Source: Pseudisothecium myosuroides (Eukaryota > Streptophyta > Bryopsida > Hypnales > Lembophyllaceae). Taken from it: a stretch of 64,000 nucleotides of DNA. The notes below the pieces were generated by a model. That model ran no database searches and was not told the origin of the DNA. It saw only the letters and a program-made list of their open reading frames with translations. Shown here piece by piece: positions 12,602 to 39,386 of the stretch; position 1 is the first letter of the stretch, and every line of letters begins with the position of its first letter. The stretch spans positions 2,916,501 through 2,980,500 of the forward strand of contig OX637288.1 in assembly GCA_951799445.1 (NCBI GenBank), given 5' to 3'. Made by a program: the position numbers and the translations under genes.

Positions 12602-13132
12602 CAAGGGCTGGCATAAATATTTGTATACTTCAGAAATTGCCATAACTAATTGAAAAATTAGATTTTTCCAACAAATTTTGGACACATTGAAGTATAAGTG
12701 ATATACTTGTATAAAATGATTTAAAAAAAAATTTAAAATCCTTTTGACATTTTTATAATTTAATCAAATTTATTAGTAAATTTTTTTAATAGAAGTAAAA
12801 CATTTTAAAGATTTTTTAGTAATTGGAATGAGAATTCGTTTTAGAATTTTCTGGTAGGATTTTTTTAAACTTTGAAATTTTATTGAATGAAATATTATTG
12901 ATTAAATTACTAAAGAACCTTTAAAAAAATTTACTTGTATTAAAAGTTTTTTTTCACTAATAAATTTGATTAAATTATAGAAAATGTCAAAAAGTTCTTT
13001 TTTATTTTGAAAAAACATTTTATACAAGTATGTTATTTAAACTTCAGCATGTCCAAAATTTTTTGGGAAAATCTAAATTTTCAATTAGTTATAGCAATTT
13101 TTGAAGTGTACGAATACTTATGCGAGCCACTG
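12602..13132. mobile_element. Foldback element, Tc1/mariner-type ends, 531 bp
   Basis: TA lies on both sides (12600-12601 and 13133-13134). The left arm starts CAAGGGCTGGCATAAATATT; the right end read inward starts CAGTGGCTCGCATAAGTATT. Both arms continue as inverted copies through AACTAATTGAAAA, TTTTGGACA and TTATACAAGTA, so nearly the whole element is one long imperfect hairpin with a centre near 12870. Confidence 0.8.
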
Positions 13133-14189
13133 TAAGTGTTCAAAATTATTCAACTACATATACACTTTAGATATACAAAATCTTCATATGTACAATTTTC
13201 TTATGTGGAAAGTGACTTTTTCAAACTTCATAGTGATGACAATTGTTTGGCATAACTTACTTATTACCAATACCAATTATTACCCTACCTCTTGTATTTA
13301 ATATTCATTGTGTCACAATTTCATCCATCGTATAATTTAGCTGCACAATTTTTCATCCATTCATACTAAACCCTAAAGACATCTACACATTTTTTCAATG
13401 AACCTTATAAAATTGTTTACATTGCAATAGGCTCTATTTTAGTTACTAAGAGAAACTCTAGTGGTAAGCCAAAAAAAGTCCACCGCAATCTTGGAGAATG
13501 AAGAGTGCGCAATAAATGCTTGACCTTGCTAAAATATTCTCTTTGATTTGGCAAAAATTGCAATTTTATTAGGGTCAAAATTTTGACAAATCTATTTTTT
13601 TTTTCAACAAATAGTTTGTAGGATTAGCAATAATAGAAATTTTGTTTGCTTAGGGCTACTAGAAAACTTGTAATTGGTTGGAAGACAAAATATATAGCAG
13701 GTTGTACAATTAAGTTCCTATATTTTGTTGAGATGAAGTCTAACCCCTAATTAATAGAAGCATCAAGGATGAAATTTACAATCTAAGTCTATGAGGCTTA
13801 GATAGTTGAGCCATTCCCACAACAAATGTTTCATTCCCAACAATTGATCTTTCAAACTAGAATTATCCTTCTTCAATTACAATGAACTTTCCCAATACAC
13901 GAGTGTTGAAATTTAATGTTATGGTACCTATAGTATTATTTATCATATCTTGTAACTCGCTCTAATTTTCATTTAGTTGACAACTAGTTTTCATGTTCAA
14001 TATTGATTTAGGTGAGTTATCTCAGTCTTATATTAGGTTTTTTGTTGAAAATTTAGTTGACAATTAGTGTTCATGCTGACATTTAGTCTTGGTAACATTA
14101 GCCGGCATTCTTGTCATTTAGTGTTAGAGTTCATAATTAATGTTGCAAACACTAAATTTCATTATTAGTGTACTGTTGGCAATGCTCTA
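13133..14189. other. AT-rich intergenic region
   Basis: No gene or clear repeat boundary recognised. GTTGACAATTAGTGTTCATG-like phrases recur around 13975-14130, which suggests a short degenerate local repeat. Confidence 0.35.
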
Positions 14190-14511
14190 TCGTACGCATA
14201 GGGCAGTCTCAACGTTTTTCTGCCGAAAGAGTTTACTTTTTCTAATTCAACAATTCGGCACCTTCATTTAGATTTCGTCACTTTCGTCACTTTTAAAAAA
14301 AAAAATTCAACACTCCTAATTTTGGATTGATTCTTTCTATTCATGTGTAAATGTGTTCTTTTTCTAAATTTCCTCAAGAATAAAATTTGGATATTCTGAA
14401 TTAGCAACACTAAATTTTTCAGTTTTTCAGAAATGATTGTTACAATTTTCCAAATTTTCAACATTTTCCAAATTTTCCTGAGTTATTTACAAAACTGACC
14501 TATGCGTACGG
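14190..14511. mobile_element. TA-flanked MITE with CGTACGCATAGG ends
   Basis: Left end TCGTACGCATAGGGCAGT and right end, read inward, CCGTACGCATAGGTCAGT, with TA at 14188-14189 and 14512-14513. 322 bp, AT-rich, non-coding. The ends resemble those of the 30436-31242 element, so both may use the same Tc1/mariner-class transposase. Confidence 0.78.
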
Positions 14512-14621
14512 TAATAAGTTCGTCAATTATCTACAGTAAGTTAATGTAGAAAGAAAACGTGACTCCCTAAGGCTGCCCGTTGACTGAGCCTGCCCGCTTC
14601 TCTCCCCTACTTGGCAACCTC

Positions 14622-14637
14622 AAACCCTAAACCCTAA
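14622..14637 (+). promoter_or_regulatory. Double telo-box upstream of neuroguidin
   Basis: AAACCCTAAACCCTAA lies 115-130 bp before the neuroguidin ATG. In plants the telo-box AAACCCTAA is a known promoter element of ribosomal-protein and ribosome-assembly genes, which fits the product. Confidence 0.6.
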
Positions 14638-14751
14638 AAAAACTCAAAACTCAAAACTCAGCTCTTCCATGTCCCCTCACTGCCCCTACTCTGGTGCGCC
14701 TTCCTCGTTGTGATGATACTCCTCTTGTAGATTATCTTCTCACTCGTCACA

Positions 14752-17246
14752 ATGGCAATCACGTCCGCCGCCTTGCTCGACATGAAACAGGGCCTGGACG
14801 AAATCACCACCAAATTGCGTTCCCTGATTGAGGAGATTCGAGCCGGAAATTTGCCCACCAGCAACGGAATCAGTTATCTCGAGGTCAAGCATCTGCTCCT
14901 CTTTAGCTATTGCGAAACTCTCGTCTTCTACGTCTTGGGCAAGAGTGAAGGGCGCAACCTCAAGGATCATGCTCTCTGGCAACGCCTGGCCGAAATCAAA
15001 TTCATCTTGGAAAAGGTAAGGATTTCGGATTCTCTCTCTCTCTCGATTTCTGTTTGGATTTTTAATGAAGAATTTGAATTGTAAGTTTTGTGTCGGTTTT
15101 TCTGGATTCGAGTAAGTTGGCAACTTCTGGTTTTATTGCGCTGGAACTGGCAGAATGGATTTCAAGGGTTTAGGGTTTAAGTAGAGAAGCATCGATCGTT
15201 ACTTGCTCTGGATTGGCAGAATGTAATTGAAGGGTTTAGGTTTAGGTGTTGGAAAAGCATTGATGGTTATTTGTACTGGAATTGGCAGCACGTATTTCAA
15301 GGGTCTAGGGTTTTGGTTGTAGAAAAGCATTGATTGTTATTTCTCTGGGATTGTAGCATGTAATTCAAGAGGTTAGAATTTAAGGTTTAGGGTTTAGGTG
15401 TCTGGAAAACATTGATGTTTATTTGTTCTGGAGTTAGCAGCACGTATTTCTAGGGTTTAGGGTTAAGTATTAGAATAGCATTGATGGTTCTGTCATTGTT
15501 TTGCTTGACAGATTCGCCCTGTAGACAAGAAATTGGAATATCAGATCGAGAAATTGCTGAGGGCTGGCCAGGCGCCAGCAGCAGATGCAACAGGAGAAGA
15601 AACAGGGAAAGAGGATGCGTTGTCTTTCAGACCAAACCCGGACATGCTTGTGTCGAAGCTGGACCCAATGGCAGAGGTAGAATATCAGCACTTGAAAGTT
15701 CATAGTTACTGGAGTGCACAAACTCAGATCTGTGCTTATTGCTTCTGAAAAAAAGTTGAAGTTTGGCTGCGTCGGGTGTTGGGAAAGCTTAATTCCATCT
15801 AATACTGTTTTTGTATCAGGATGGCGGAGGAGTTTATAAACCTCCTATGATAGCACCTACAGCCATGGCTGAAGAAGGAACTGGTCGCGATCGACGTTCA
15901 AAAGCTCGAGCTGAGAAAGATATGCATCGTCGTGCAGCTCGCAGTTCTTTCATCAAGGAGCTGGCTGATGAAGTGGAAGGCAGACCTCGAGAGGTAAGAT
16001 GTCCCTATGAGGATTTAGTTTACATGAATGTGTACTACAATTGTCGGCTAGTATTTACTGCATAGGACCTGGAAGAGGAATCCTATCATATTATAGGTTT
16101 TCTTCCCTCCAGGCCCGATGCTTTGAAGACTCATGTGATTGAAAGAGTCTTCGAAGAGGGTCAGAGCTTGAAATAATTGTGATAACCTTGAAACGACTGC
16201 TAGGCCGTGGAGTTATCCCGTTTAGGGTTTAATAAAATTTATGGAAAACGGGTACACTAGAGGTTAGTCTCATTGACCTTTGATTTTATAAAATACCAGG
16301 GTCTTCTATGGATTTCGTCGATCTCGATATCCTATAGAATGCTGGGTCTGCATGGCCGGTCCTCTATAATTCTCTCCCATTACTACAATCTTCGTCTGGC
16401 CTCTATTGCGACTGTTTTTGGTGGTATTTGCTCCTAGGATTGCCTTTGATACATTTCGAGCTTATATTTCTGTTGGTTTAAATAGGTTTTTGAGACAACG
16501 GGTACGGAGACCAAGGAAATGCTCAGAGATATAGCACGTTTAGAAAAACGTGCAGAACAAGAAGAAGAGTTATTTGCTCGTGTGCCATTAAACAGGGACG
16601 AGCGCAGGAAGGTCAAGAATTTGAAGAAAGGACGGAGCGGGTGAGTTCTTGATTTTGATTGATGATTCTACTTAGTTATTGGACCTGCTAACCTGAAGAT
16701 ATATTCATGTCAGGTGGCAAATAGAACAATTTTGAGTTCGAGATATTTTGACTAGAAGTTTGAGCAAGACCTGTGGAACATGATTTCCAATGGCTACAGC
16801 AGTATGATCAGTTAGCTCTGGTCTTAGTCCATAACTTGGATCTCAAACACTTGTTCTTTTGTGATCAGGCTTTCGAACATGCTCGATGATTTTGAAGATG
16901 ACCTCGTCGGTCTCACAAATATGGATGAAACACCCCAGCCAAATTCAGATTGGCCCTCAAGTGGGAAATCTTCGAAACGGCGTTCTCTTTCCCAAATGAC
17001 TGGTTCATATCCTGAGAGGTCAAAGGTATAGCATTCAACTATATGGACGTGAAATTGCTGCCTTCTTCCAGATATAATTGCAAGCCGTGTTGCGGATGTG
17101 TGAATCATATTATGAAAATTTGGTGTCTTTTTGATGAATTTACCATAGTTGTGAGAATATTGTTTGCTTCTCAGTACAAGAATGATGTTCCTGAGGAGTT
17201 ACGAGGCGGACCCAGAAAACAGAAAGGCAAGAAAGCTCGTAGATAG
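14752..17246 (+). CDS. NGDN: Neuroguidin (Sas10/Utp3/C1D family)
   Basis: Six exons: 14752-15015, 15512-15676, 15820-15993, 16486-16640, 16869-17025, 17175-17246. All are GT-AG with matching phases, giving 328 aa. Residues about 8-105 form the Sas10/Utp3/C1D domain: two amphipathic helices around ISYLEVKHLLLFSYCETLV, a WQRLAEIKFILEK helix and the IRPVDKKLEYQIEKLL segment across the first intron. The middle has FRPNPDML and YKPPMIAP, phrases typical of plant neuroguidins, then a basic Arg-rich helix. The C-terminus has ERRKVKNLKKGRSGL and ends in a Lys/Arg tail suited to nucleolar location. Family members act in the small-subunit processome and in rRNA maturation; animal neuroguidin also binds eIF4E. 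Intron 1 holds a tandem repeat. Confidence 0.93.
15141..15490 (+). repeat. Five-unit degenerate tandem repeat in NGDN intron 1
   Basis: Units of about 69-83 bp start near 15141, 15208, 15276, 15345 and 15428. Each carries CTGGAATTGGCAG, then CAAGGGTTTAGGGTTTAGG, then GAAAAGCATTGATGGTTATT with changes. The TTTAGGG-like core recalls telomere or telo-box sequence but occurs once or twice per unit, not as an array. Confidence 0.85.
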
Positions 17247-17870
17247 TTGAAGGTAAAGGTTTCATACCAACGTGTTCTTGAACTTTTCAGTCTTTCGTGT
17301 ACACATTTTATTAATTATCTCTACCCGCTGGGAGAGATATAGCAATGGTGTGCAATGGTTTGAAAGTTCAAAAGTTATGTAGGCAAATGAAAGTGAAGCA
17401 TGTGTTAAAAGCAATAGTGGCATGTTGGTGCCCTTCATCCTTTAGAATTCATTTCTTATGTCTAGTGAAATTGTAACATGCAATTGAATAGTAGTAGCAT
17501 TCTAAGATTGTCACATAGGGATTTTTATATAATAATCAATCAGAGGATTGTACTAAACATCATATGAAAGAGACATTCCACAGTAACATATTTATTTGGG
17601 TAGAGATACTTGCGATTTGCCACTTATTAAATGGAACATTATTTCTTTGTTTTTGATGTGGTTGTTTTGTTAATCTGTTTATGACATGCTTGTCCGTGGA
17701 ATTTATCTTGTTCTGTTAGTTGAGCGATGTCTAGATTTTTGTGCAAGGACACCGCTCTTGACAAGCTGAGTTTGACCCTGTGCAGCCAGTCGAAAAATTT
17801 GTGACGTTTCAAATGAATTACTCAGCATCCGATTCCTTTGCTACTGCCGTTGCCATTGTTAATGCATGTA
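17247..17870. other. 3' flank of NGDN
   Basis: AT-rich sequence, presumably with the NGDN 3' untranslated region at its start. Nothing else recognised. Confidence 0.4.
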
Positions 17871-18032
17871 ACGCTGCTGCGGACACTATCACTAAGTGTC
17901 GGATGGATGGATGACAGATAATCTTTCGGAATGCTGCTGCGGATTGTCGGATGGATGGATGCCAGAATCTTTCGGAATGCCGCTGCGGACCGACACTAAC
18001 AGTGAGTGTCGGGTGGATGACGGAGAATCCTT
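17865..18032 (+). repeat. Short GC-rich tandem repeat, about 50-bp period
   Basis: Three to four imperfect units built from TGTCGGATGGATGGATG, ATCTTTCGGAATG and CGCTGCGGA. It is much richer in G+C than its surroundings. An open frame on each strand crosses it, but the translations show no domain. Confidence 0.7.
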
Positions 18033-19260
18033 TCATGTAAGACTATCATGTAAGACAGAAGTGCAGATGCTCCTTTTTGGAAGTTTGTGCAGAAAGGGGA
18101 GGTCTTGCACAATAGTTTGATCTCCAATGAGTGCTTTTGGTTCTTTTTAAGTAATGATTCACATTGTACCAAATAGGATGATTTCACATGATTCCACATG
18201 GTGACCAGCCCGTCCTTACCAGCCCTTCCTTACAGGCTTAAAGATTTGAATCAGAACCTGGAAAACATTCATGATCTGTCTCTTACAAAGGCAAGTTTAC
18301 GGCAGAACCACGAGCAGAGTTCATTTTTGTAGTCTAGAAATCCTAGTGCCTGTAGGTTGGTTACATTCATAATCAGTTTTTGTTGGATATATATGTGCAA
18401 TGCAAATCACATGTTTTGGCTTCATATGCACTTCTCATGTGTCCTTGCTCATGAACCTAAGCGTCCAATAAGATATCATACGAAGTAAGATATCTCATGA
18501 CATGCAGTTCTCGTGTACTCGACTCTTCAGGAGTGATATATGTCGGAAGAGGGTGCCACGCTCTGCCCATGCCGTGAAAGTTCATAAGGTGGAGCATTCC
18601 GTAATCACTTAACCCTTAAACGATGCAGAGGCCTCTCCTGGCCTACGGAAACCCCAGAGGCGCTGAAACACAAAATTAATGAATGTATTGCGAAAAATAC
18701 TGAACTACAATAATGATGGCATAGATGCCATTTATTTTTAGGGTATTTTTGTGTAATTTTGTGATGCTCCCTCCTCCACCTGTGGGATGCCAAAGTGTCT
18801 GTATTGCATATTGGCCCTGTGTACAGTAGATTGCGTTCGTATTTCCCTTATACCATGATTGGGAGAGCCTGGATATTTGCGGTTGACGGCCCATCGTGTC
18901 CACCGCGACTATTTTTTTAGCGAAACCGACCACATTCCGATCCAAATTTCAAGCGGGAAGTGTTGATGCGGCCTTTCATTTGCTTCGATTCCTCAGTTGG
19001 TACCAAGACCAGGCAGCAAGGGCAACGATGGCGCCCCAGGATTATAACGAGTTTGCTCAAATTCACAAATCAACTCATACCTCAGAAATGAGATTTGCAT
19101 GATTCTTCTTTGAGCGAATGTTTTGACTCAGCCTCTCAAGAAACGAATCCCATTTGATTCAATAAATCCATTGATCACCCTTTTATTAACCAAGATGTTG
19201 TACAAGTTACATAATGTTGAATAAATTCTTTTGAGCCATTTCATATCTTTAAGGGATCCC
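18033..19260. other. Intergenic region, no gene recognised
   Basis: Small open frames only (for example 18896-19102 on the plus strand), none with a domain, splice partner or credible context. The base composition is closer to genic sequence than the AT-rich repeats further right, so remains of an old gene are possible. Confidence 0.35.
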
Positions 19261-19261
19261 A

Positions 19262-19890
19262 GAAGGGATCTCGGAAGGGATCTCGTGATTCAAGAGCTTT
19301 ACAGCATTATCTTGCAGTAATAGTTCTTGTGCTGGCTGCACAAAAGGAGGTAGAGAAGAGGGAATTGGAGCACTTAAATGAAAGTTTTATGTCTGAAGTC
19401 AGTGCGCAATGACGACGAATACGTAAGAACTGATTTTTCCTTTGTTGCCGTTTACTCTCAAGAGTACATTAGTCAAGTATTTATGTCTGTCCATTAGGGC
19501 CTCCTGCTTTGTCTTATTCCGTCGTGATTGCCCATCCTAAATTGGATGTCGCTTGCATCTTCTATGTTACCGGAAAAAATCTGATAATTGCGCTGTGTGC
19601 CAAGCCAAGGAAGACCAAGATACACCTGGTTTGGTAGCTATACTCCAGAAAGTTTTGCAGCTCTATGCAGCTTGTTTACTTTCCAAACGCAGCTATGCTA
19701 CTAAAGGTATGGAATTCGTCCCTATCATCAATTCTGCTGAGATTATCTAATCAATATAATCACATATTTTAACATTATTTGACATATTTTTTTCTTCTGG
19801 TTTCAGATAGTGCTGTCGAAAAAGCTGAAGAGCTGCTTGAGAGAGTCCTAGATACTCAGGAACCTGTTCTCAAAATCCATCGCGTAAAAA
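19262..19890 (+). pseudogene. Decayed fragment of an unrecognised gene
   Basis: Three pieces look like former exons. Piece one, about 19318-19425, follows TTGCAG and encodes LVLAAQKEVEKRELEHLNES before a TGA that a 1-base shift would bypass; GTAAGA follows. Piece two, about 19607-19707, encodes TPGLVAILQKVLQLYAACLL up to a GT. Piece three, about 19807-19883, follows an AG and encodes AVEKAEELLERVLDTQEPVL. The helical, non-repetitive translations and splice-like borders suggest a real gene once existed. The premature stop and the lack of a start or end argue for a pseudogene. I do not recognise the family. Confidence 0.3.
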
Positions 19891-22308
19891 TATATATTGA
19901 TTGACACAACGCCACCATGAATTTAGAACAAAACGACACCGTAAAAAACAGACTTCAGTACACCCCGGGCTCTAACTCCAGCGTCCCCAAAATCACAGTA
20001 AGTTAATCATAGCTAGGTTTCCGCTTGTGAAAGTATCAGAAGTTGCACTAGTAACAGGAGGAATTGAACTGATCACAGAAAAATAAGTGACACATTTAAA
20101 TTTTCCCTGATGCCAAACCCTAAAGCAGGAATGGCAGTCCGGGAACTAGAGATCGACAATCTCCTTGAATCGATCAGTCACAGAACCCCAGTGAGGGACT
20201 CCAAGATCTTCCCGACCGGGTCCACAATCTGCATCACGCTCACGTACCTTCTCCACCAGCTTCATCACCACGTGAACATCGATCTCCCCCAGTCTCCAAC
20301 ACTGGGTCCAACTTTGACAGCTTAATTCATCAACGGCACTTGCACCTAATTCCCGAGCGCCTTCAATTCACCACGATGTTCACCTTCACCCCCAATGGGC
20401 TCCTTCAGTTCCGTCACCAATCCTCCAAGTGAAAGTTTGTGGTCTCTCCTGTAGAGAGCCACTTGCAGTGGCTGCCATGCAGAAGGTCAAGAGCTCCGCC
20501 AGGGATGTTTCCGGTCAATACTTGACTGGAAACCGGTGCACATGCGTCAGATCAGACGTATGCAGCTTGGTACAGTACAAATTTCGAAAACTTGAGGCCC
20601 ATCACCCGTCTTAACTCACAAATCTGTTGCAGGAGCACAGATCTCTTGAATCCACTTTTGATTGCGGGACTCTGGCACACTTGTAGGTGCTCGTTGTGTA
20701 AAAATCTCAACTCGAAAAGATGTGTTTTGGAGTTAGCAAATGGTGATTGTACAACAATGTCCCTCAGAATACGTTGGAATGACTCTTGTATGCCATTCAG
20801 CCAACATCCTGAAAGGGGTTAGGCGATTCTACTCATGGTTTGGAGCAATATAGGGTGATGCAGATTTTTCCCGGGGTCTGCATATTTTTCAGTAATTTTA
20901 TTCCTAGAATTGAAATTACTATGAATTTTGGAAGTCAAAAGTTGGTCTAAATCCATAACCAATGTTTAGAGTCTTCCATAATTGCTCATTCAGAGATTAT
21001 TTCTTGAAGATGATGTGTCATGACGACATTCCAAAACTAATGGTTAGAAACCAGTCCCAATTTCTATTGAATTTTCATTACCCTATAAATTGTCAATGGG
21101 GTCTATTGACTTCTTGGTACCCTAAAGATTGTTGATGGGGTCTTGGTTGGTAATGGGTGGTTCCACAATAAAATGTGCAATAAATTATTCATTTTTAGGA
21201 ATTTTTCAAAGTCTTAATGTAAAAGTAGACAATATTTTGTTAGTTTTAGTTGAAAGCAGAAAGAATTGTAATTTTGAATTTCAAAATCAAGTTGTTTGAA
21301 AAAAGGTGCGATATGCTTTTGATGTAGTTATTGTTCTTTGATATAGTATCCCATAAAAATTTAGAAAATGACAAATACCACTTGAATTTACTTCAACAAT
21401 TTCTACATACTATTAACAAAGTTGTATACAAAAGATTTGATGAATGTCATCCATTTTTAACATGAAAACAAATATGAAAACAAATAGTTTGACAATTAGC
21501 TAATTTTTGAAAATTAGTTGATTTTTGGCTCCTTCGATGAGCCAATATTTAATTAAACATGTTATCTTTTTAATTACAAGCTATAATTTATAATCTATGA
21601 TGTCTTTATCCATTGTAGAAAAGCTAAGCTACAATTTTGAACTATATGCAATATGGTCATCAAATTTTGATTGAGTAATTTTTTTTATGCTTTTTTTAGG
21701 GATGAAGTCATATGTAGTCTCTTAAGTTTTTTGGTACAAAATGAAATCAACAATTCTAGCCCTAATTCCAATTGCTAATATCTATTTGGCATTCCCATCC
21801 ATCCAATTGGCTAATGCACTAAAAGAAACCCGTGAAGTTTTCATAATTTTATGAGACGGATTCTAGTGAACGTTCAATAAAACAACTTGTGTTTTTATGT
21901 CAATAATAACATCCAATTTAACATTTAGATGATAGAAATATTTAAATGTGTAACATTAAACAATTAGTATACATATTCCAACAAGTTTAGGAACAATAAG
22001 TTTAGTTTATCATCTTGTCAAACTGTCATTGTAAATAACCTTGCTTGTTATTTTCATAACTTAGCTTTGATGAGGCATTTTTTCCAAATTGAATGGATGT
22101 AATCCTATTGAAATATTAGCATAATAAACTAGAAAATGATCAATAAAATACCTTCAACCACTTACAAGATTCATTAACTTCATAATAAACAATTTTATAC
22201 GCACTTCACCTCAAAATTCAATCAAGTTTTTATGCCTATAGATGTTCAAACACATTGGGTAGTTTACATCATTCAAAAATCCTTGTGAATGATTTTCCAA
22301 ATCTACCT
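19891..22308. other. Intergenic region between NGDN and TTLL
   Basis: 20100-20820 is comparatively GC-rich and has short open frames on both strands without a recognised product; it may be more gene debris. From about 20850 the sequence is AT-rich. Around 21845-21970 it weakly resembles the interior of the palindromic MITE at 43880-44114 (ACGGATT, GTCAATAATAACATCCAAT, AACATTTAGATG), probably an old relative. Confidence 0.4.
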
Positions 22309-36190
<13,882 letters not shown>

Positions 36191-38443
36191 TGGACTAAAT
36201 TAGCATTTTTCATGTTTTAAAAAAAATCTACATTATATATTACCTTTTTTGGGTAACATTTCATTTCACTTTGTATTTTTATATCATAAATAGTAGTAAT
36301 TTTTCTTTTGATCATATTGCAATCATTCAACAAATCAAAAACTAAACAGTTTAGTATTTTAATTTGATTTTTTTTATAAAGCATTGTTTTGTTTAGTGAT
36401 GATTTCAAAAAAGATTAAAATTTTATATAAGAAATGAGTATTTTTGACAATAATCTTTGAATATGTTTTTTGACCCACCTCCATAGTGCCTCCTTTTAAT
36501 TTGAAGCACAACTTCTTGGTTTGTATAACTTCATCAACCAGCTCATTGTTTTCTTCCATCTCATCAATCATAATTGGTCTTTAAAGAATTTTTTTTAAAT
36601 GAAGAAAGGCTTTGTGGTATAAAATTATTTTATTTTGAATTTGGAGGATTATTTTTATCTATCATAATTGAAACACAAAAGAGAGATTGGAAAAGATTTT
36701 CTGTTGTATTCCCTCCCAAATAGTAGACTTCCAAATATTTGTAGAAAGGTTTAACTTGAGAATGTTCAAAGTGCCTACCTTAAAATACTTTTGTCGTAGT
36801 TGGATGTGTCTCTTCACCACCATGTTTTGAACATTTGGTGTAAGATATTTCATCTATTAATTTTTTTTGGAAATAGGGGGAGGTATATTTTCATATGCTC
36901 TAAATTTTGTCCCTAACTTTTGATTGGAGGTTTAAAAACACAAATAGGTTTTAGGAACCAAAGTTAAACTTGGTTGTCCACATTTTATAAGTTTAACTGA
37001 CATACTTTGAATAAATGGTGGGGCCTTGGTTCATTCTCAAATCACTTCTTAGATATCAGTGTGAATTGGTTATATTGTAGATTCATTCTTCCACCACAAT
37101 TGAGTTGAAAGAACATATTTTTTCTACAACTTTTATTAAAGCAAGGCCCTTTGAATTCAAGTCTAGAATGCCAAAATGACCACTCTTGGGGACATGCTAT
37201 TGATTAGGTTCAAGCTTATTTGTTCAATAATATGGTGAAAGCACCCAAAATTGTCAATATTAGCATTTCAACATAGTTGGAGGCAATTTTCTGTAAATAT
37301 AATATTTTTGTAGTATTAGCAAGTGAAAATGATGAATATTAAAAAAAATAGATTTTTCGAATGTAGTATGTAATTCTGTAATTTTTCAAAGTGACGGCTC
37401 ACTAGACTACTAAAACCATTGTCATTTAGGTAGACCCAAAACTAATATCTATAAAAATCAGTAGTTAACAAATGAGAGTTAGATGTGTATTTTCTGGGAG
37501 AAAATTTTGGACATAGAATTATGGCAAAGAAAATACATACTTTGTTGTTTTAATTTATAGAAAATAGGAAAAAACAATTTTCAACAAAACTAAAAATTGG
37601 CCATTTGGAAGGACTTCTTGGTGGCAGACAAAAAAAAACTTTATTTCTTTAGCACAAGAGCAAGCTAGCATAGTAGTCTTGACAAATTGAGCTCCTTTTG
37701 ATTTACCAGAAGTAGAAATTTGACCAAAAAAATTAGGTCAAAACCATTTCTAAATAATGTTTAGAATTGCATGCGCGAGGGAGGCATGTTTGCACAAATG
37801 TAGAAGATATAAAATAATGTATTTTTAGGTGCCCCTTGGTAAGAACATGTTTTGACTTCTATAGAAATAAACCACAAAAAATTTCATCTAAAAATCATTA
37901 ATTTACACCACTCAATAGTATTAAAAAATCCTAAACGTCAAAGTGTGACACTAAAATTTAAAAAAAATTGACCTTTAAATATAAAATGATTTTTTAGAAT
38001 TTCTAAAAAATAATGAATACAAATTTAACTAAAACAAGTTTTTTGTTTTTGGCATTGAATTCATAATTCAAAAGTTATAATGTTCCAAAATTAAAAATGC
38101 ACCCAAATTGGCAAGTTTTTTTTGCAATCACCCTCTAAGGCTATTTGAAGAACTTGAAATATTGAAGGTCCTCTGCCTAATATCATATTTGTATTAAAAG
38201 TTGAACGAAGATAAAGGTTGAGACTAAATATGAAGTCTTCCAAAAAATGCATTAAAAAGAATTCTTGAAAATTTAATTTAAGCCTAAATTTTTATTCTAA
38301 AATGAAAAGAACCAATAATTTTTTTCCTTCTCTACTATTGTTTACAAACCCAAAACTGCTTGAAAATTCTAGTCTTCAAAGCAAAGCTAAAATCCTCACA
38401 TATGTATATATTTTTTAGCAAATCTAAATATCAAATCCTTTAG
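36191..38443. other. Region upstream of TTLL coding start
   Basis: Should contain the TTLL promoter and 5' exons. Two further minus-strand open stretches end at good donors: 36853-36779 (25 codons, donor GTAGGC) and 36571-36479 (31 codons, donor GTGGGT). The phases of these two do not fit each other, so only the second could join the TTLL frame. From about 36860 on, AT-rich sequence with nothing recognised. Confidence 0.45.
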
Positions 38444-39386
38444 TTAACCCTTTAGATTTCTTGAATACGTTTTCCCCCCAAATGCTTGAAATTGCCATTT
38501 TGAGCACAAGTACCAAATTTGGAAAAATAAGATAAAATAAATTTGGACATGTGTAACCGTAGGATGTTGTAATACGCTAGTTTGAAAAGATGTGGAATAA
38601 ATTTCAAAATTTTCCACCGTGTGGGTTGCAAGATATCATCGTTTGAATTAACAAAAATCCTTTCTTTGGCCCTGCAAAAATCGGGCAGTTGCACTTCACA
38701 AGGTCACATTTGTATGAAAAAATATCCAGAATGGTAGTTACTCTTTGGATTCATTCTTTTGGGCAAGTTGTCTACATGCTTCAAAAATTTCAAATCATTT
38801 GGAATTGTACAACATATAAAAAAATAGTAAGTAGAAAGAAGTAGAGAATGGTTCAAAATACTAAATTGTTAAAAAGTTAATTTATGGAATTGAAAAATGC
38901 CAATCCCAATGGTTTTTTATGTTGTATTAAACAATCTACATCCTACAATTTATTTTATTTCCAAAATATTGAAAATTGAATGAAATAAACGACTTCAAAG
39001 TTTATTTAAGATTAGAAAATCCGTAACTGCCCGCATACTAAAATTTCTCATAACTTTTCATTCATAGATTGAAATGGAATGATTTCAAGCATTCCAAGTA
39101 TGTATAAAATTATAAATCTAGAAAACCAATTTCAGTTTTTTGTCTTTGAAAAAAATGACTTTTTATGATTTGGCTAGACTACCCAAGTTGAGAAATAAAC
39201 AACATATTAGGCCATAAATTTTGACTTGTATTTTCAAATGTCATGAAATTTTGTTCTTATGAAAGACATTCCTTGTCCACAACTTCTGTTAAAATTTGGG
39301 CCTAAAATACGCAATTCTCTAGTCTTAGGTTCCTGCCCAAAATTGCTACATTGCTAAAAATAGCAGATTGGTCCTTTAGGGGTTAA
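38444..39386. mobile_element. TTAA-type MITE, B/C family
   Basis: Starts TTAACCCTTTAGATTTC and ends GGTCCTTTAGGGGTTAA; 943 bp. The interior matches 44.3 and 45.4 kb in reverse or forward segments (AATCTACATCCTACAATTT, CATAACTTTTCATTC). Confidence 0.8.

Noticed and set aside
15141..15490. Interstitial telomere
   Set aside because: The TTTAGGG-like cores occur once or twice per unit of about 70 bp, not as a head-to-tail heptamer array.
36779..36853. Extra 5' TTLL exon of 25 codons
   Set aside because: Its phase does not fit the next upstream candidate exon. Kept only as a note.
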